From NCBI GenBank assembly GCA_021292165.1, contig JAHFWL010001023.1, forward strand, positions 62,001 through 126,000: a stretch of 64,000 nucleotides of DNA, written 5' to 3'. This document shows, in pieces, positions 1 through 10,182 of this stretch (positions are counted from its first letter, which is position 1; the number at the start of each line of letters is the position of its first letter). The notes under the pieces were generated by a model. It searched no databases and was not told the DNA's origin. It saw nothing but the letters and a program-made list of their open reading frames with translations. Position numbers and translations under genes: made by a program. Source of the DNA: Shinisaurus crocodilurus. Lineage: Eukaryota; Chordata; Lepidosauria; Squamata; Shinisauridae.

Positions 1-472
1 GCTGGCATCAAAGTCAGACTGACCCATCTGTAGATCTCCAGAATCCTCCTTTTAGAAGATTGGAATAACACTGATTTATTTGAAGGACTTTTACCCTACT
101 CTTCAGCCAAAAAATGAGTCACAGGCTGGCTTACAAAGGTCAGTAATAAGACTGAAGCTGGTCAGAGATACTGCCCTGAGCTCTGAATTCTTCAGGTGGA
201 AAAGATGAAAACAAAACACAGCTCACTTACTGGGCCATAGTGCAGCCACTCCAACTACTATTCTCTGTAGTAGAATTCTTCCTCCGTTCCCATGGAGGAG
301 ACCCTGCGTGTGTAGAAGTGACTCCCTTCAGGCAGGCTGAGCTGATCACGCATCGGGTGGGGGACCCTGATGGCACCTGCCCTGTCACGGAGGCAGCAAA
401 GCCAGCCTGGCTGTTCCCACAGGCCCCTTCACACGTTTGGTGCCCCCAGGCAGGAACTCGCTTTTCAATGTT

Positions 473-514
<42 letters not shown>

Positions 515-565
515 TCCTAAATTGACAGGCAACTTTCTCTCAGGCTTTTTCAGAAGTTACCCAGG
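1..565. other. Unique left flank of the DIRS element
   Basis: No gene or recognised transposon is visible here. The only clear structure is the TC microsatellite at 475-511. Short open frames on both strands cross the microsatellite and have no recognisable domain. Confidence 0.5.
475..511. repeat. (TC)n microsatellite
   Basis: About 18 uninterrupted TC dinucleotides. It produces serine/leucine and arginine/glutamate runs in the overlapping frames, which are not genuine proteins. Confidence 0.95.
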
Positions 566-587
566 TTCTTCTTCGTGGTCTCTGTGC

Positions 588-1362
588 ATCACACGTATGG
601 GCTCTGCGCCTGCGTGGAGGCCGTTTCTGAAGGTGCGCGAGGAAAAGCAGAGTGCCTCGCATGAGTGAGATGGAAGATTTAAAATCCTATTCTCGTGTGC
701 AGACGCCCATAAATCCACACACAGAAGTTCAGATCTGTCTCTCCCACTCCCAGCGCAGCTTTCCAATGTATCGGATGTCAGCCAGCTCAGCTTCCTCCTG
801 TTTGCAGATTCCAGTAAGTAAGGAAATAACTCTGTAAACTCCACAGGTCTATTTACTACCTGTTTATTTACTTAAGAAAGCTTGTTCTACAGAGTATACA
901 TTTCCATGTGCAGAGTACAATGCATAGCAAGCATTTAATCCAGTGGAGCAAGTTGAGCTTCACTCCACTCAGCACAGACATTACATGATTGCATTTAGTC
1001 CAGCAAGCACTAGTCAGAAGGCAAGAGAGTGAAGAAGAGAGAACAGTTCAACATCTCTCCAAAATGGCTACAGACAGAGAAAAAAACAAGTCAGTACGTC
1101 ATCAGAACATACAAACCACATGACCAGCTCGTATTTCTTTCACACCTACTTTTCCCATGAGAAACACACAGGAAGTAGGAGACAAAACATAACTTGTTTA
1201 CCAGCCATTCTGTTCCTTTCATTTGTAAACAATGTGCCACAGCTGGTGATTGTGATACATGTCACAACAGTTTCGTGACGATTCTATAGCTGAGGTGATT
1301 TGGGCGGGAGCCCCTCCCCCCACGCATGCCCTCTAGGGGGCTCCTGCCCTCTCCCTCAGTTC
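588..1362 (+). repeat. Left inverted terminal repeat of DIRS, split by a solo LTR
   Basis: Bases 588-627 joined to 1275-1362 match the reverse complement of 8278-8406 with few differences. Shared blocks include GGGCTCTGCGCCTGC and CACGCATGCCCTCTAGGGGG. The LTR at 628-1269 separates the two halves. Confidence 0.88.
628..1269 (-). mobile_element. Solo LTR, 642 bp, with 5-bp target duplication GTTTC
   Basis: GTTTC occurs at 623-627 and again at 1270-1274, and removing the segment restores the DIRS terminal repeat. Read on the minus strand the segment begins TGTTGTGAC and ends CCTTCA, so it has TG...CA termini. An AATAAA signal lies on the minus strand near 861-870, which sets the orientation. 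No internal retroviral or gypsy coding sequence is present, so this is a solo LTR formed by LTR-LTR recombination. Family (gypsy or ERV) is not determined. Confidence 0.8.
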
Positions 1363-1550
1363 CTCTTCGACCACCATCGCGTGTGGCAGCGTTTTGGGAA
1401 TTCTCTTGCTTATAGCAATATTTTGCTGAGGAAAATTATCTCACAAAATTTATTTTCAACTACCTTAGTTCCCCCCCCCCCCAATTCGTCGTCGTTCTGC
1501 TTCTTATTTTGTTCTCATCTTTTTTCCGATCAACTTTGCCTTTCGGCATT

Positions 1551-2336
1551 ATGGAGGCCTCTAAGAGACGGAGCAAGGAAAAGAAAGAAAAAGCGAGAAA
1601 GTTGGCAAAAAAGCATTCGCTCTCGGGCTCGAGAGCGCTGCCGCCAGGAGAACAGGCGGCTGCCGAATCTCAGGAAAGCCCGGCTGGGCAGAAATCTCCT
1701 CTCGCTCTAGCGGTTCCCTCGGGCTCGAGGGAATCAGCAAGAAAGTCTTCGTCTCCTCCTTCCAAGGATTCTTTGGGCTCAAAGAACCCTCTCCCTTTGG
1801 TTTCGGAAGGGGAGATAATAGACACTCCAATGGTCACCAGACTGACAGAGCGAGATCCACCGTCATCGCCTCCTCCAACTCGTTTATCTCCAGTTCGAAG
1901 TACACGGGCTTGTGTCTCTCAGAATTGATCAGTTTCTCTCGAGATCGAGGAGGTGTGGATTTCAAACAACGAAGTAGTTCAAGGCGGGCGCCTTCTACAA
2001 GGCCAGACCAGTCTCCACCTCACCGTAGTTCAAGGCAGACGCCTCCTACAGTTCCAGAAGTACAGCATGCTCCTTCCTCATCGGTACCGATTCCAGAAAG
2101 TGGAAAGGCAACATCAATCTACGGTTTCAGTGACGGCGGTTGCTCGATCCCGTAGATCAACTTTTTCTGGTGGATACTCTACCAATTCCGATTCTCTAAT
2201 GTCCGCTTCACCTTCCTCGGTCTCCCCAGATCAGAATGTCTCCTCTCAAGCAGCTGTCTCGCCATCCGAAGATATGGGGACATTCCAAGACCAGGTTCTG
2301 AGGATGACTGAAGCATTAGGGTTAGTGACTACAACT
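1551..2336 (+). pseudogene. DIRS gag-like ORF1 remnant
   Basis: From the ATG at 1551 the product starts MEASKRRSKEKKEKARKLAK, a lysine/arginine-rich basic N-terminus followed by a serine/proline-rich low-complexity stretch. That frame stops near 1926. A different frame continues from about 1953 and ends with SPSEDMGTFQDQVLRMTEAL, a motif reminiscent of DIRS gag, just before the CR1 insertion. At least one frameshift is therefore needed, so the ORF is broken. The C-terminal part of gag probably resumes after the L2 insertion at about 4746 (SLEASALGIRVAGYLATMAR). DIRS gag proteins are poorly conserved; the assignment rests mainly on position inside the element. Confidence 0.6.
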
Positions 2337-3566
2337 GAAGAACAAATCCTGCCAGACTAATCTGATCTCATTTTTTGATTGGGTAACCTCCCTTGTGGAC
2401 AGTGGGAATGCTGTGGACATCATATATCTGGACTTCAGCAAAGCTTTTGACAAAGTGCCTCATGATATCCTGATTAGCAAGCTAGCTAAAAGTGGGCTAG
2501 ATGGAACAACTATCAGGTGGATCCACAATTGGCTACAGAATCGGACTCAAAGAGTGCTTACCAATGGTTCCTTCTCAAACTGGGGAGAAGTAACGAGCGG
2601 GGTACCACAGGGCTCTGTCCTGGGCCCGGTGCTCTTCAACATTTTTATTAATGACTTGGATGAGGAGGTACAGGGAATGCTTATCAAATTTGCAGATGAC
2701 ACAAAGTTGGGTGGAACAGCTAATACTCTGGAAGACAGAAACAAAATTCAAAGTGATCTCGATAGGCTGAAGCGCTGGGCCGAAAACAACAGAATGAAAT
2801 TTAATAGGGATAAATGCCAAGTGCTGCACCTAGGGAAAGGAAACCAAATGCACAGTTACAGAATAGGGGACAACAATACTACAAGTGAGAAGGATCTTGG
2901 AATTGTGGTAGATCACAAACTGAATATGAGCCTGCAATGTGATGTGGCTGCAAAGAAGGCAAATGCTATTTTGGGCTGCATTAATAGAAGTATAGCTTCC
3001 AAATTGCGTGAAGTGATAATTCCCCTTTACTCAGCACTGGTTAGGCCTCATCTTGAGTACTGCGTCCAATTCTGGGCACCACACTTTAAGAACGAGGTAG
3101 ACAAACTGGAGAGGGTTCAGAGGAGGGCAACAAGGATGATAAAGGGACTGGAAACAAGGCCCTATGAGGAGAGACTGAAAGAACTGGGCATGTTTACCCT
3201 TCAGAAGAGGAGACTGAGGGGAGATATGACCGCACTCTTCCAGTACTTGAAGGGTTGTCACACAGAGGAGGGCCAGGATCACTTGTCGGTCATACCAGTT
3301 TGCAGGACACGGGATAATGGGCTCAAGTTACAGGAACCCAGATTCCACCTAAACATCAGGAAAAATTTCCTGACTGTCAGAGCAATAAGACAATGGAACC
3401 AACTACCTATGGAGGTGGTGGGCTCTCCAACTCTGGAGGCATTCAAGGTGCGGCTGGACAGCCATCTGTCGGGGATGCTTTGACCTGGATTCCTGCATTG
3501 AGCAGGGGGTTGGACTCGATGGCCTGGTAGGCCCCTTCCAACTCTACTTTTCTATGATTCTATGAA
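2337..3566 (+). mobile_element. 5'-truncated CR1 LINE inserted in the DIRS gag region
   Basis: The segment runs from inside the CR1 reverse transcriptase to a typical CR1 3' end: GGACTCGATGGCCTGGTAGG followed by tandem ATTCTATG-like units. It starts at the sequence AACAAATCCTGCCAG, which recurs within the longer CR1 at about 29055. The two copies are very similar where they overlap, so they belong to one subfamily. No clear target duplication is seen, as is common for CR1. Confidence 0.92.
2341..3483 (+). pseudogene. CR1 ORF2 C-terminal part: reverse transcriptase and CR1 tail domain
   Basis: A long open frame (362 residues from the first ATG at 2395) covers reverse-transcriptase motifs in order: YLDFSKAFDKVPHD (first catalytic aspartate), SGVPQGSVLGPVLFNIFIND, and FADDTK (catalytic DD). 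These are followed by LHLGKGN, EKDLGIVVD, SALVRPHLEYCVQFWAP and RVQRRATRMIKGLE, all characteristic of CR1. The endonuclease and the N-terminal part of the RT are missing because of 5' truncation. There is no stop across about 1.1 kb, so the insertion is relatively young, but without the endonuclease and a promoter it cannot be active. It is not a host gene. Confidence 0.92.
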
Positions 3567-4745
3567 TAATTTTAAAAAAGCAGTAGGGGTGCAACTGCTG
3601 TATCAGATGGAGCTGATACAGCGCCGCCCAGCTCACAGCTGACACCTGAGCCTCCATGGACAGCTGGGAGTCTAGAATGACTCCCAAGCTGCGGACCTGG
3701 TCCTTCAGGGGTAGATGTACCCCATTCAGCACCAGGTCAACATCCCCTAACCTTCCCTTGTCTCCCACCAGAAGTACCTCGGTCTTGTCGGGGTTCAGTT
3801 TCAGCATCTTCCTTCCCATCCAGCCACCCACTGCCTCCAGGCACTTGGACAGGGTTTCAAAAGCCAACTTGAAGGAGAGGTAGAGCTGTGTGTCATCAAT
3901 ATAGAGCATATTGATGACAGCGCACCCCAAACCTCCTGATGATAGCTCCCAGCGGCTTTAGGTAGATGTTAAATAACATCGGGGAGAGGATGGAATCCTG
4001 CGGCACCCCACAAGTGAGCCGCCGAGGGTCCGAAGCCTCCTCCCCGAGAACTACCCTCTGGTACCTTCCAGAGATGAAGGACCGGAACCACTGCAATACA
4101 GTGTCTCCCATGCCCAACCCCTCCAGACGGTCCAGGAGGATACCCTGGTCAACGGTATCAAAAGATGCTGAGAGATCAAGGAGAACTAGAAAAGAGCATT
4201 CGCCCCTATCCAAAGCCCTCTTCATATCATCCACCAAGGTGACCAAGGTCATTTCCTCCCATGTCCAGGCCTGAAGCCCAACTGGCATGGATCTAAATAA
4301 TCGGCTTAATCCAAATGTGCCTTCAACTGAGCCCCCACCACTCGCTCAATCAGCTTGCCCAGAAATGGCAAATTGGAGACTGGGCAAAAGTTGTTCAAAT
4401 CTTGGTGATCTAAGGAGGGCTTCTTTAGAAGTGGTCTTATTACTGCCTTCTTAAGGGCTGATGGCAACACTCCCTCCTCGAGGGAGGCATTCACTACTGC
4501 CCTGATCTCCCCACCCAGTTTTTCCCTGCAGCTCATAACAAGCTAGGACGGGCAAGGATCAAGCAAGCAGGTGGTCAGCTTAACAGAAGAAAGCACCGTG
4601 TTCACTTCACCAGAAGGAAGAATCTGGAACCGATTTCACAAAACCGGACTGCCACTGGCCTCCTCTCGTTCACCCACTGTGTCCACGACGCATGGAATCC
4701 CACTCCTAATCCGATCAATTTTATCTGCAAAGTGCTTTGCTAAAG
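3567..4745 (-). mobile_element. L2-type LINE fragment (ORF2 reverse transcriptase)
   Basis: On the minus strand the frames read LLKKPSLDHQDLNNFCPVSN, then LLDLSASFDTVDQGILLDRL, LTCGVPQDSILSPMLFNIYL, and QYADDTQLYLSF, which are the L2-clade RT motifs. Further on, NPDKTEVLLVGD and LGVILDSQLSMEAQV follow. A frame change lies near 3900, within the ADD motif, and another near 4300. The upstream end fades near 4745, where DIRS sequence resumes. The L2 3' UTR is absent; the fragment abuts the CR1 tail at 3566. Either the CR1 inserted at the edge of an older L2, or both entered in succession. Confidence 0.85.
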
Positions 4746-6917
4746 CCTCACTGGAGGCTAGTGCCCTTGGAATTCGAGTGGCGGGCTATCTGGCCACCAT
4801 GGCAAGATATCAACTCTTAAACGGTGTGTTTGACTTATCCGAAGGCCTGACCGACACTTGCAATCCGACTACTCATCTGTCTCACCCTCAATTCGGCACT
4901 CGACTGTCCTGCTTCCTACCATCTTGGAAGAAAATTACCACCGACCACTGGGTTCTGAACATCATCCAGCATGGGTACAGGATCGAGTTTGACGCTCTCC
5001 CACCTTTTGTTGGCATCCGCACCACGCAGCCATCTGTACCGCTGCGGGAGGAGGTTGATTCCTTGCTGCACGAAGGGGCCATCCAGATGGTTCCTCCACA
5101 CCTTGTGCAGGACGGCCTTTACTCCAGGTATTTCACGGAGTCAAGGAAGGGTGGAGGGCTTTGTCCAATCCTGGACCTATGTATAGTGAACTTCATTCCA
5201 CCCAAGAAGTTTCAGATGGTCACCCTCCAATCGTTCCTGCCTCTCCTTTGCAAGGCTGATTGGTTTACATCCATCGATCTCCAAGATGCATATTTTCATA
5301 TAGGAATTAATCGAGACAGTCAAAAGTAGCTGAGGTTCAAGATCGGTTCCTATGTCTACCAGTTCCTCGTTCTTCCGTTTGGCCTCTCCACAGCACCAAG
5401 AGTCTTCACAAAATGCATGACTATAGTCTGCGCAGCCCTTCGGACTCGTGGGGTGACTCTGTTTCCTTACCTGGACAATTGGCTCCTGGTGGTGCCCTCT
5501 GCACCACACTTGGAGGACTCCCTTCACCTGACGATGGCCACGCTAGTCTCTTTAGGACTTTGTCTGAATGAGAAGAAATCGATCCTCCATCCAACTCAGA
5601 GGATTCAATTCATCGGAGCACTTTTGGATTCGATTGTCGGTCGTGCCTTCCTTCCAGAAGACAGAATAGTCAAACTTCTTTCAGGAACCCAGATTCCACC
5701 TAAACATCAGGAAAAATTTCCTGACTGTCAGAGCAATAAGACAATGGAACCAACTACCTAGGGAGGTGGTGGGCTCTCCTAATCTGGAGGCATTCTAGGT
5801 GCAGCTGGACAGCCATCTGTCAGGGATGCTTTGGCCTTGTAGGCCCCTTCCAACTCTACTTTTCTATGATTCTATGATTCTACTTGCTGTAGCTACCAAA
5901 CTACGGCAGGCAACTTCATGCACAGCATACTCGATCCAGCAACTTCTCGGGCTCATGGCATCATCGATACCGGTAATAGCCTTCGCCCGCCTTTGAATGC
6001 ATCTGCTACAAAACTGGTTCCGAAGGTCGTTTGATTCCGAGATGAATGCCCATTTAACTCGACTGTCCATCCCACCCGACATCAAGCGATCTCTGGCGAG
6101 GTGGACAGATCAAAAGAACCCGACTGCAGGCCTTCCATTTCGGCCCGTGCCTCCAACACTGACTCTGACAATGGATGCCTCGCTTCTGGGTTGGGGAGCG
6201 CACTGTGACTCCAGCACAGTTCAAGGACTTTGGCTGCCTCGGGATCGAGGCAAACATATAAACGTGTTGGAACTCCTGGCAGTGTGGAATGCGATGAAGT
6301 CTCTCGAATCCATCCTGCGGAAGAGATCTGTACAGGTGGTCACGGACAATACAACAGTGGTCGCCTACCTGAACAAAGAAGGAGGCACACATTCCATTCC
6401 TTTGAGCAACCTGACACTTCGCCTGTTCAACTGGCTAATTCCATGACGAATTTCAGTGAGAGCCATCCATATTGCTGGAAAAGACAACGTCCTAGTGGAT
6501 GCTCTCAGCAGGGTGTTGATCAACTCACACGAATGGCAACTCGATCATCGGGTTCGAGAGCTTCTGTTCCAGCGGTGGGGGACTCCATCTGTAGATCTCT
6601 TCGCCACTGCAGAGAACGCCGTCTGTCCCACCTTTTGCAGCAGGGCGGGTCACAACCCAGCTTCGATCGGCGATTCGTTCTTCCTCACCTGGTTGGGCAC
6701 TCTTTTTTACATGTTCCCTCTGACTCCGCTACTAACAAAGGTGATTTCAAAAATTCAATCTGACGGCATGCATTGCATTCTGGTGACTCTGTGGTGGCCA
6801 TTGCTCCACCTCTCCAGGAGAGAATATTTTTATCTCCTTCAAACTCCAACAATATTGTCACAGGCCAAAGGCTCCGTACTACATCCGAATCTGACCATCC
6901 TCAAACTTACCGCATAG
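4746..6917 (+). pseudogene. DIRS reverse transcriptase, RNase H and methyltransferase-like region
   Basis: RT begins around RLSCFLPSWKKITTDHWVLN and shows motif A as SIDLQDAYFHIGI. An in-frame TAG follows at about 5327, then LPFGLSTAPRVFTKCM. The motif C box reads FPYLDNWLL, with asparagine in place of the second catalytic aspartate of YLDD. A CR1 tail interrupts at about 5690-5882. RNase H follows with TMDASLLGWGAH, NVLELLAVWNAM and VVTDNTTVVAYLNKEGG (D, E, D). A stop precedes AGKDNVLVDALSR. The frame from 6456 continues into TPSVDLFATAEN and CILVTLWWPLLHL, which resemble the methyltransferase-like domain of DIRS elements. Stops, a frameshift and the insertion make it nonfunctional. Confidence 0.9.
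5690..5882 (+). mobile_element. Short CR1 3'-end insertion inside DIRS
   Basis: About 190 bases match the extreme CR1 3' region, from the CRTRD..RFHLNIRKNFLTVRA coding end to the ATGATTCTATGATTCTA tail. A few dozen bases between GGGATGCTTTG and GCCTTGTAGG are deleted compared with the copy ending at 3566. It splits the DIRS RT and RNase H. Confidence 0.9.
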
Positions 6918-7109
6918 CGGATATGGTAACGAACTATCTCCCTCGAGATCGAGGACGTTTTACGAGCAGTATGGAAACCAGTTACCAGGGCTTCCTATGC
7001 AAAAAAATAGAATGCCTGCTGCAACTATCTTGGTCCCCTTGACATACCATATTCGGCCACCTCCATACAGCAGGTGCTACAGTTCCTCCTTCATTTATAA
7101 CACAAAGGA

Positions 7110-7934
7110 TTGAAAATCACCTCATTAAGGGTGTACTTGGCTGCCTTATCGGCTTATCATAATGGCTGTACCTTATTTTCGCATCCTCTACTAAAACAAT
7201 TTCTGAAAGGCTTAAAGAACTTAATACCTCCTGTTCGTTCACTGATGCCAGGTTGGGACCTACAGTTGGTTCTTCGAGCTCTAATGTTGAAGCCATTTGA
7301 GCCTATGGCTACCGCAGACATCAAGTTAGTTACGTTAAAAACTGCATTTTTAGTAGCTGTCACTTCTGCCCGTCGGGCTTCTGAACTCATGGCTTTGCGC
7401 GTAGATGCTCCTTATCTCGTCTTCCATAAGGATAAAGTAGTCTTACGCCCGGACCTGACATTCCTACCTAAGGTAGTCTCTACTTTCCATCTTAATCAGG
7501 ACATTGTATTACCAGCCTTTCTTGCGACATCCTCATCACCTTTAGAGTGCCAGTTACACATGCTAGATGTTCGTAGATCACTAACATTTTACAAATCACA
7601 TACTGAGACCATCAGGTCTTCTCCCCGCCTCTTCGTCTGCTATGGTGGAGCATCGAAAGGCTCTCTGGTGTCGACACAGAGACTGGCATCCTGGATTGTC
7701 GACTGCATTCGATTGGCTTATGAGATGAAATGACAACTACCAACATTGATACGTGCACACTCCACTAGAGCTGTTTTGACTTCGACAGCTTTTGCGAGAG
7801 GTGTCTCCATGGTTGATGCTTGCAAGGCGGCTACTTCGTCGACGCCTTCAACATTTATAACTCATTACCGTCTCGATGTCAGATCACGGAAGGACAACGC
7901 GTTTGGCAGAGCTGTCCTTTCGTCGGTTCTATAG
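7110..7934 (+). pseudogene. DIRS tyrosine recombinase
   Basis: The N-terminal helical part (SLRVYLAALSAYHNG, LLKQFLKGLKNLIPP) resembles DIRS recombinases. The first catalytic arginine is in TSARRASELMALR. After an in-frame stop at 7731-7733 the catalytic core continues: IRAHSTRAVLTSTAFARG carries the H-x-x-R pair and FITHYRLDV carries the tyrosine nucleophile. Such recombinases integrate the circular cDNA of DIRS elements. The stop between YEMK and the HxxR box breaks the protein. All four catalytic residue types can be recognised, so the damage here is small. Confidence 0.9.
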
Positions 7935-7980
7935 TAACCTCGGCACCAACCCTCCTCCAGTAAGTCAGCTTGCTATTCTG

Positions 7981-8065
7981 CCCATATGTGTGATGCACAG
8001 AGACAACGAAGAAGAAAGACAGGTTACTTACCTGTAACTAGTTCTTCGAGTGGTCATCTGTGCAT
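7981..8065 (+). repeat. DIRS internal complementary region
   Basis: Bases 7981-8016 are the reverse complement of 566-601, the left element end, with about 34 of 36 matching. Bases 8011-8065 closely resemble the reverse complement of the right element end (about 8385-8452). The two halves overlap at GAAGAA. In DIRS elements this region is thought to template the joining of both ends into a circle. Confidence 0.88.
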
Positions 8066-8277
8066 TCACACAACCCGCCCTCCATCCCCGTTTTTGGTGT
8101 CACTGTTGAGTTCGATAGCATACAGGATTACGCGGCTATTCCTTGGGCATAAATTCTATTGATACCAAGCAGTCTTTCTTGAATTTGATTGTATGTATAT
8201 GTCTGTAAATTTTTATATAATAGGAAAATTCTGCTAGAGTTTTACCCTTGGTACTGGGATCGCTATGGCACTCTCAG

Positions 8278-8406
8278 GGAACAGAGGGAGAGGGCGGGAG
8301 CCCCCTAGAGGGCATGCGTGGGGGGAGGGGCTCCGCCCAAATCACTTCAGCTATAGAATCTTCCTGAAACGGTCTCCGTGCAGGCGCAGAGCCCATATGT
8401 GTGATG
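8278..8406 (-). repeat. Right inverted terminal repeat of DIRS
   Basis: The reverse complement of the left repeat (588-627 plus 1275-1362). The right end then extends about 46 bases beyond the shared repeat, to 8452, with sequence found again only in the internal complementary region. Confidence 0.88.
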
Positions 8407-8452
8407 ACCACTCGAAGCACTACAGTTACAGGTAAGCAACCTGTCTTTCTTC

Positions 8453-9450
8453 ACTAATGGCTGTGTTCTAGGACTTGGCTTGTCATCACAGTCATGAACT
8501 TTTTATGGGCTTTGGGGCTGAAACCTTGGAGCATGTTAATACAAATATTATAGGTCACAGAGATGGATCACTTTCCTTCTTGTCCCATCAAAAACCTGTT
8601 TCCCAGTCAACATTCTGGCATCTCTTAATACCTGAAAGGCAAAGGTTGAGCTCTATTTGGTGGTGGTGTGTGTGTGTGTGTGTGTGTGTGTGGTGTGGAG
8701 GGGGGATATGAACCCTTGTCCCCCTTCAACTCCTGTAGCGAAGGTCTTAAGCATGGGGGTAGATATCCTGCTGTGTCTTAGGAATACTCCAGGCTGATGT
8801 GTGTTCTCTGGCAGACTCTCCCTTTTGTTCAGTATCAGTAGAGCCCTTGGCATGAAAGCCGCAGATTTGGCTTCCCAGGAGTTCATCCCACTCTTTCTGC
8901 TAGCTCTTTACGGGAAACCAGTATTCCCCCTCTTCTTCCCCCTGCTCCAAATTGGGCATTGCAGCCACTTTCTGTAGAAAGAAAATTAATGCCACATTTA
9001 AGGATGTGATTACAGTGGAAGAATTTGGGCACCGTAGGAATTCCCAAGGCCCTCTCTGCATGCTCAAAGGCTGGCCCAGCCGTGTGTTAATCTTTGCACA
9101 AGAATCCCTGTGAGTCCCTTTTCAGTAGTAAGAGATCCTACCTGCACATAGTAGATTGCAGGGGTAGGGGAGGTAGCAGTGGGTAGCTTATATTCACTGC
9201 TGCCACCCCTTCCTAAAAGCCGGGCTAGAAGACCGGCACTTCAGCACAGAAGAGGGTCTCCAATGTGTACACATATGCATACACGCACACACCACCACCA
9301 CCAGCATCATCATGTGCTTTGGGCAAGGGAAGTTGTGCTGCTTGTTGCTCATTATGCCACAAAAGTATCAAAGGGGTGCCTGTTGATACTGGGCGGCTGC
9401 ATTCCACACAACCGTCACAGGTGCCAATGTATGGTGCACTGTCTGGAAGG
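8453..9450. other. Non-coding stretch
   Basis: Unique-looking sequence with a TG microsatellite at 8667-8692 and a short CAC/ACC-rich patch near 9283-9310. No gene or element recognised. Confidence 0.5.
8667..8692. repeat. (TG)n microsatellite
   Basis: About 13 TG units with interrupted TGG on both sides. Confidence 0.95.
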
Positions 9451-9590
9451 GGAGGGGCCGTAGCTCCACGTTGCATGCAGGAGATCCCCGGCCCAGTCCC
9501 CGGCAGCATCTCCAGGTAGGGCTGGAAAGATCCTTGCCTGAAACCCTGGAGAGCCGCTGCTGATACTGGATGGACCAATGCAATGAAACA
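9451..9590 (+). repeat. tRNA-derived SINE remnant (family with ...GATGGACCAATG 3' part)
   Basis: GGGGCCGTAGCTC followed by TTGCATGCAG and a CCTTGCCTGAAACCCTGGAG block is the pattern of a widespread reptile SINE with a tRNA-like head. Other copies are at 23120-23290, 37950-38080, 49775-50085 and, reversed, 35556-35615. Confidence 0.6.
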
Positions 9591-10166
9591 AGTGGGCAAC
9601 TGTGAGAGGTAGGATGTGTACCGTGTAAGAAATGGATGTGCATTTATCATGCAGTAAGCTGAAGGGGTGGAAACACCTTAAGAAATAGACGTGTGTGAGA
9701 GAGAGAGAGCTTGACAAGGTTTTAGGCCATGCAGCAGTACAGGATGTGTTCTGGAACCTTCCATCCGTCCATTTTTCCTCTAGCGCTTCTATCTCAGTGG
9801 AGCATGTATGACTCGCTGCTTTTTCAGTTTCCCCTCTTGGTGAAACAAGTCTTTAGGGGGTGTCGTCCCCCCCCCATTCCCAGCTTTCTCTTGCTCCTGG
9901 GAAGGATGGCTCTGGTGGACTTTTAACTTTTTTTTTGTCAGGGCTACTTTGAATGTACAAGGCAGAACTAAAAGCAATATGGATAGCTCTGTTGGTTAAT
10001 GAAGTTACAAAATGGTAGCTGTTTGGGAGGAGGGGCTGTGGGAAGGGCGCACCTAGGACTCCAGGGTTAACCGTGACCTCGGGTTTTATATGGGGTGGTT
10101 TCCAAATTCTAAACTGTTTTGTGTTTAACCAGAGGAGAAGAGGAGGGGGCTGGTTGCAGGAGCTTA

Positions 10167-10182
10167 GGTTGCCATGACAACC
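10167..10182. promoter_or_regulatory. Candidate RFX X-box within a possible conserved enhancer
   Basis: GGTTGCCATGACAACC is a near-perfect palindrome matching the RFX X-box consensus GTNRCC-N-RGYAAC. Around it (10100-10430) lie CCTTTGTCTTTGG and AACAAAGG (SOX/TCF-like) and TTTATTAATA (homeobox-like). The dense mix in otherwise non-repetitive DNA suggests an enhancer, but this is inference from motifs only. Confidence 0.4.

Larger units (their letters stand above)
566..8452 (+). mobile_element. DIRS-type tyrosine-recombinase retrotransposon, decayed, with nested insertions
   Basis: The order is inverted terminal repeat, gag-like region, reverse transcriptase, RNase H, methyltransferase-like region, tyrosine recombinase, internal complementary region, inverted terminal repeat. 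This is the layout of DIRS1-like elements, which integrate with a tyrosine recombinase and leave no target duplication; none is seen here. The left end starts at TTCTTCTTCG (566) and the right end stops at TTTCTTC (8452). Four insertions interrupt it: a solo LTR (628-1269), CR1 (2337-3566), L2 (3567-4745) and a CR1 tail (about 5690-5882). Several in-frame stops and frameshifts show it is dead. The exact outer ends are inferred from the internal complementary region. Confidence 0.9.

Noticed and set aside
2395..3483. Long 362-residue ORF as a host gene
   Set aside because: It is the CR1 reverse transcriptase with a CR1 3' end directly behind it.
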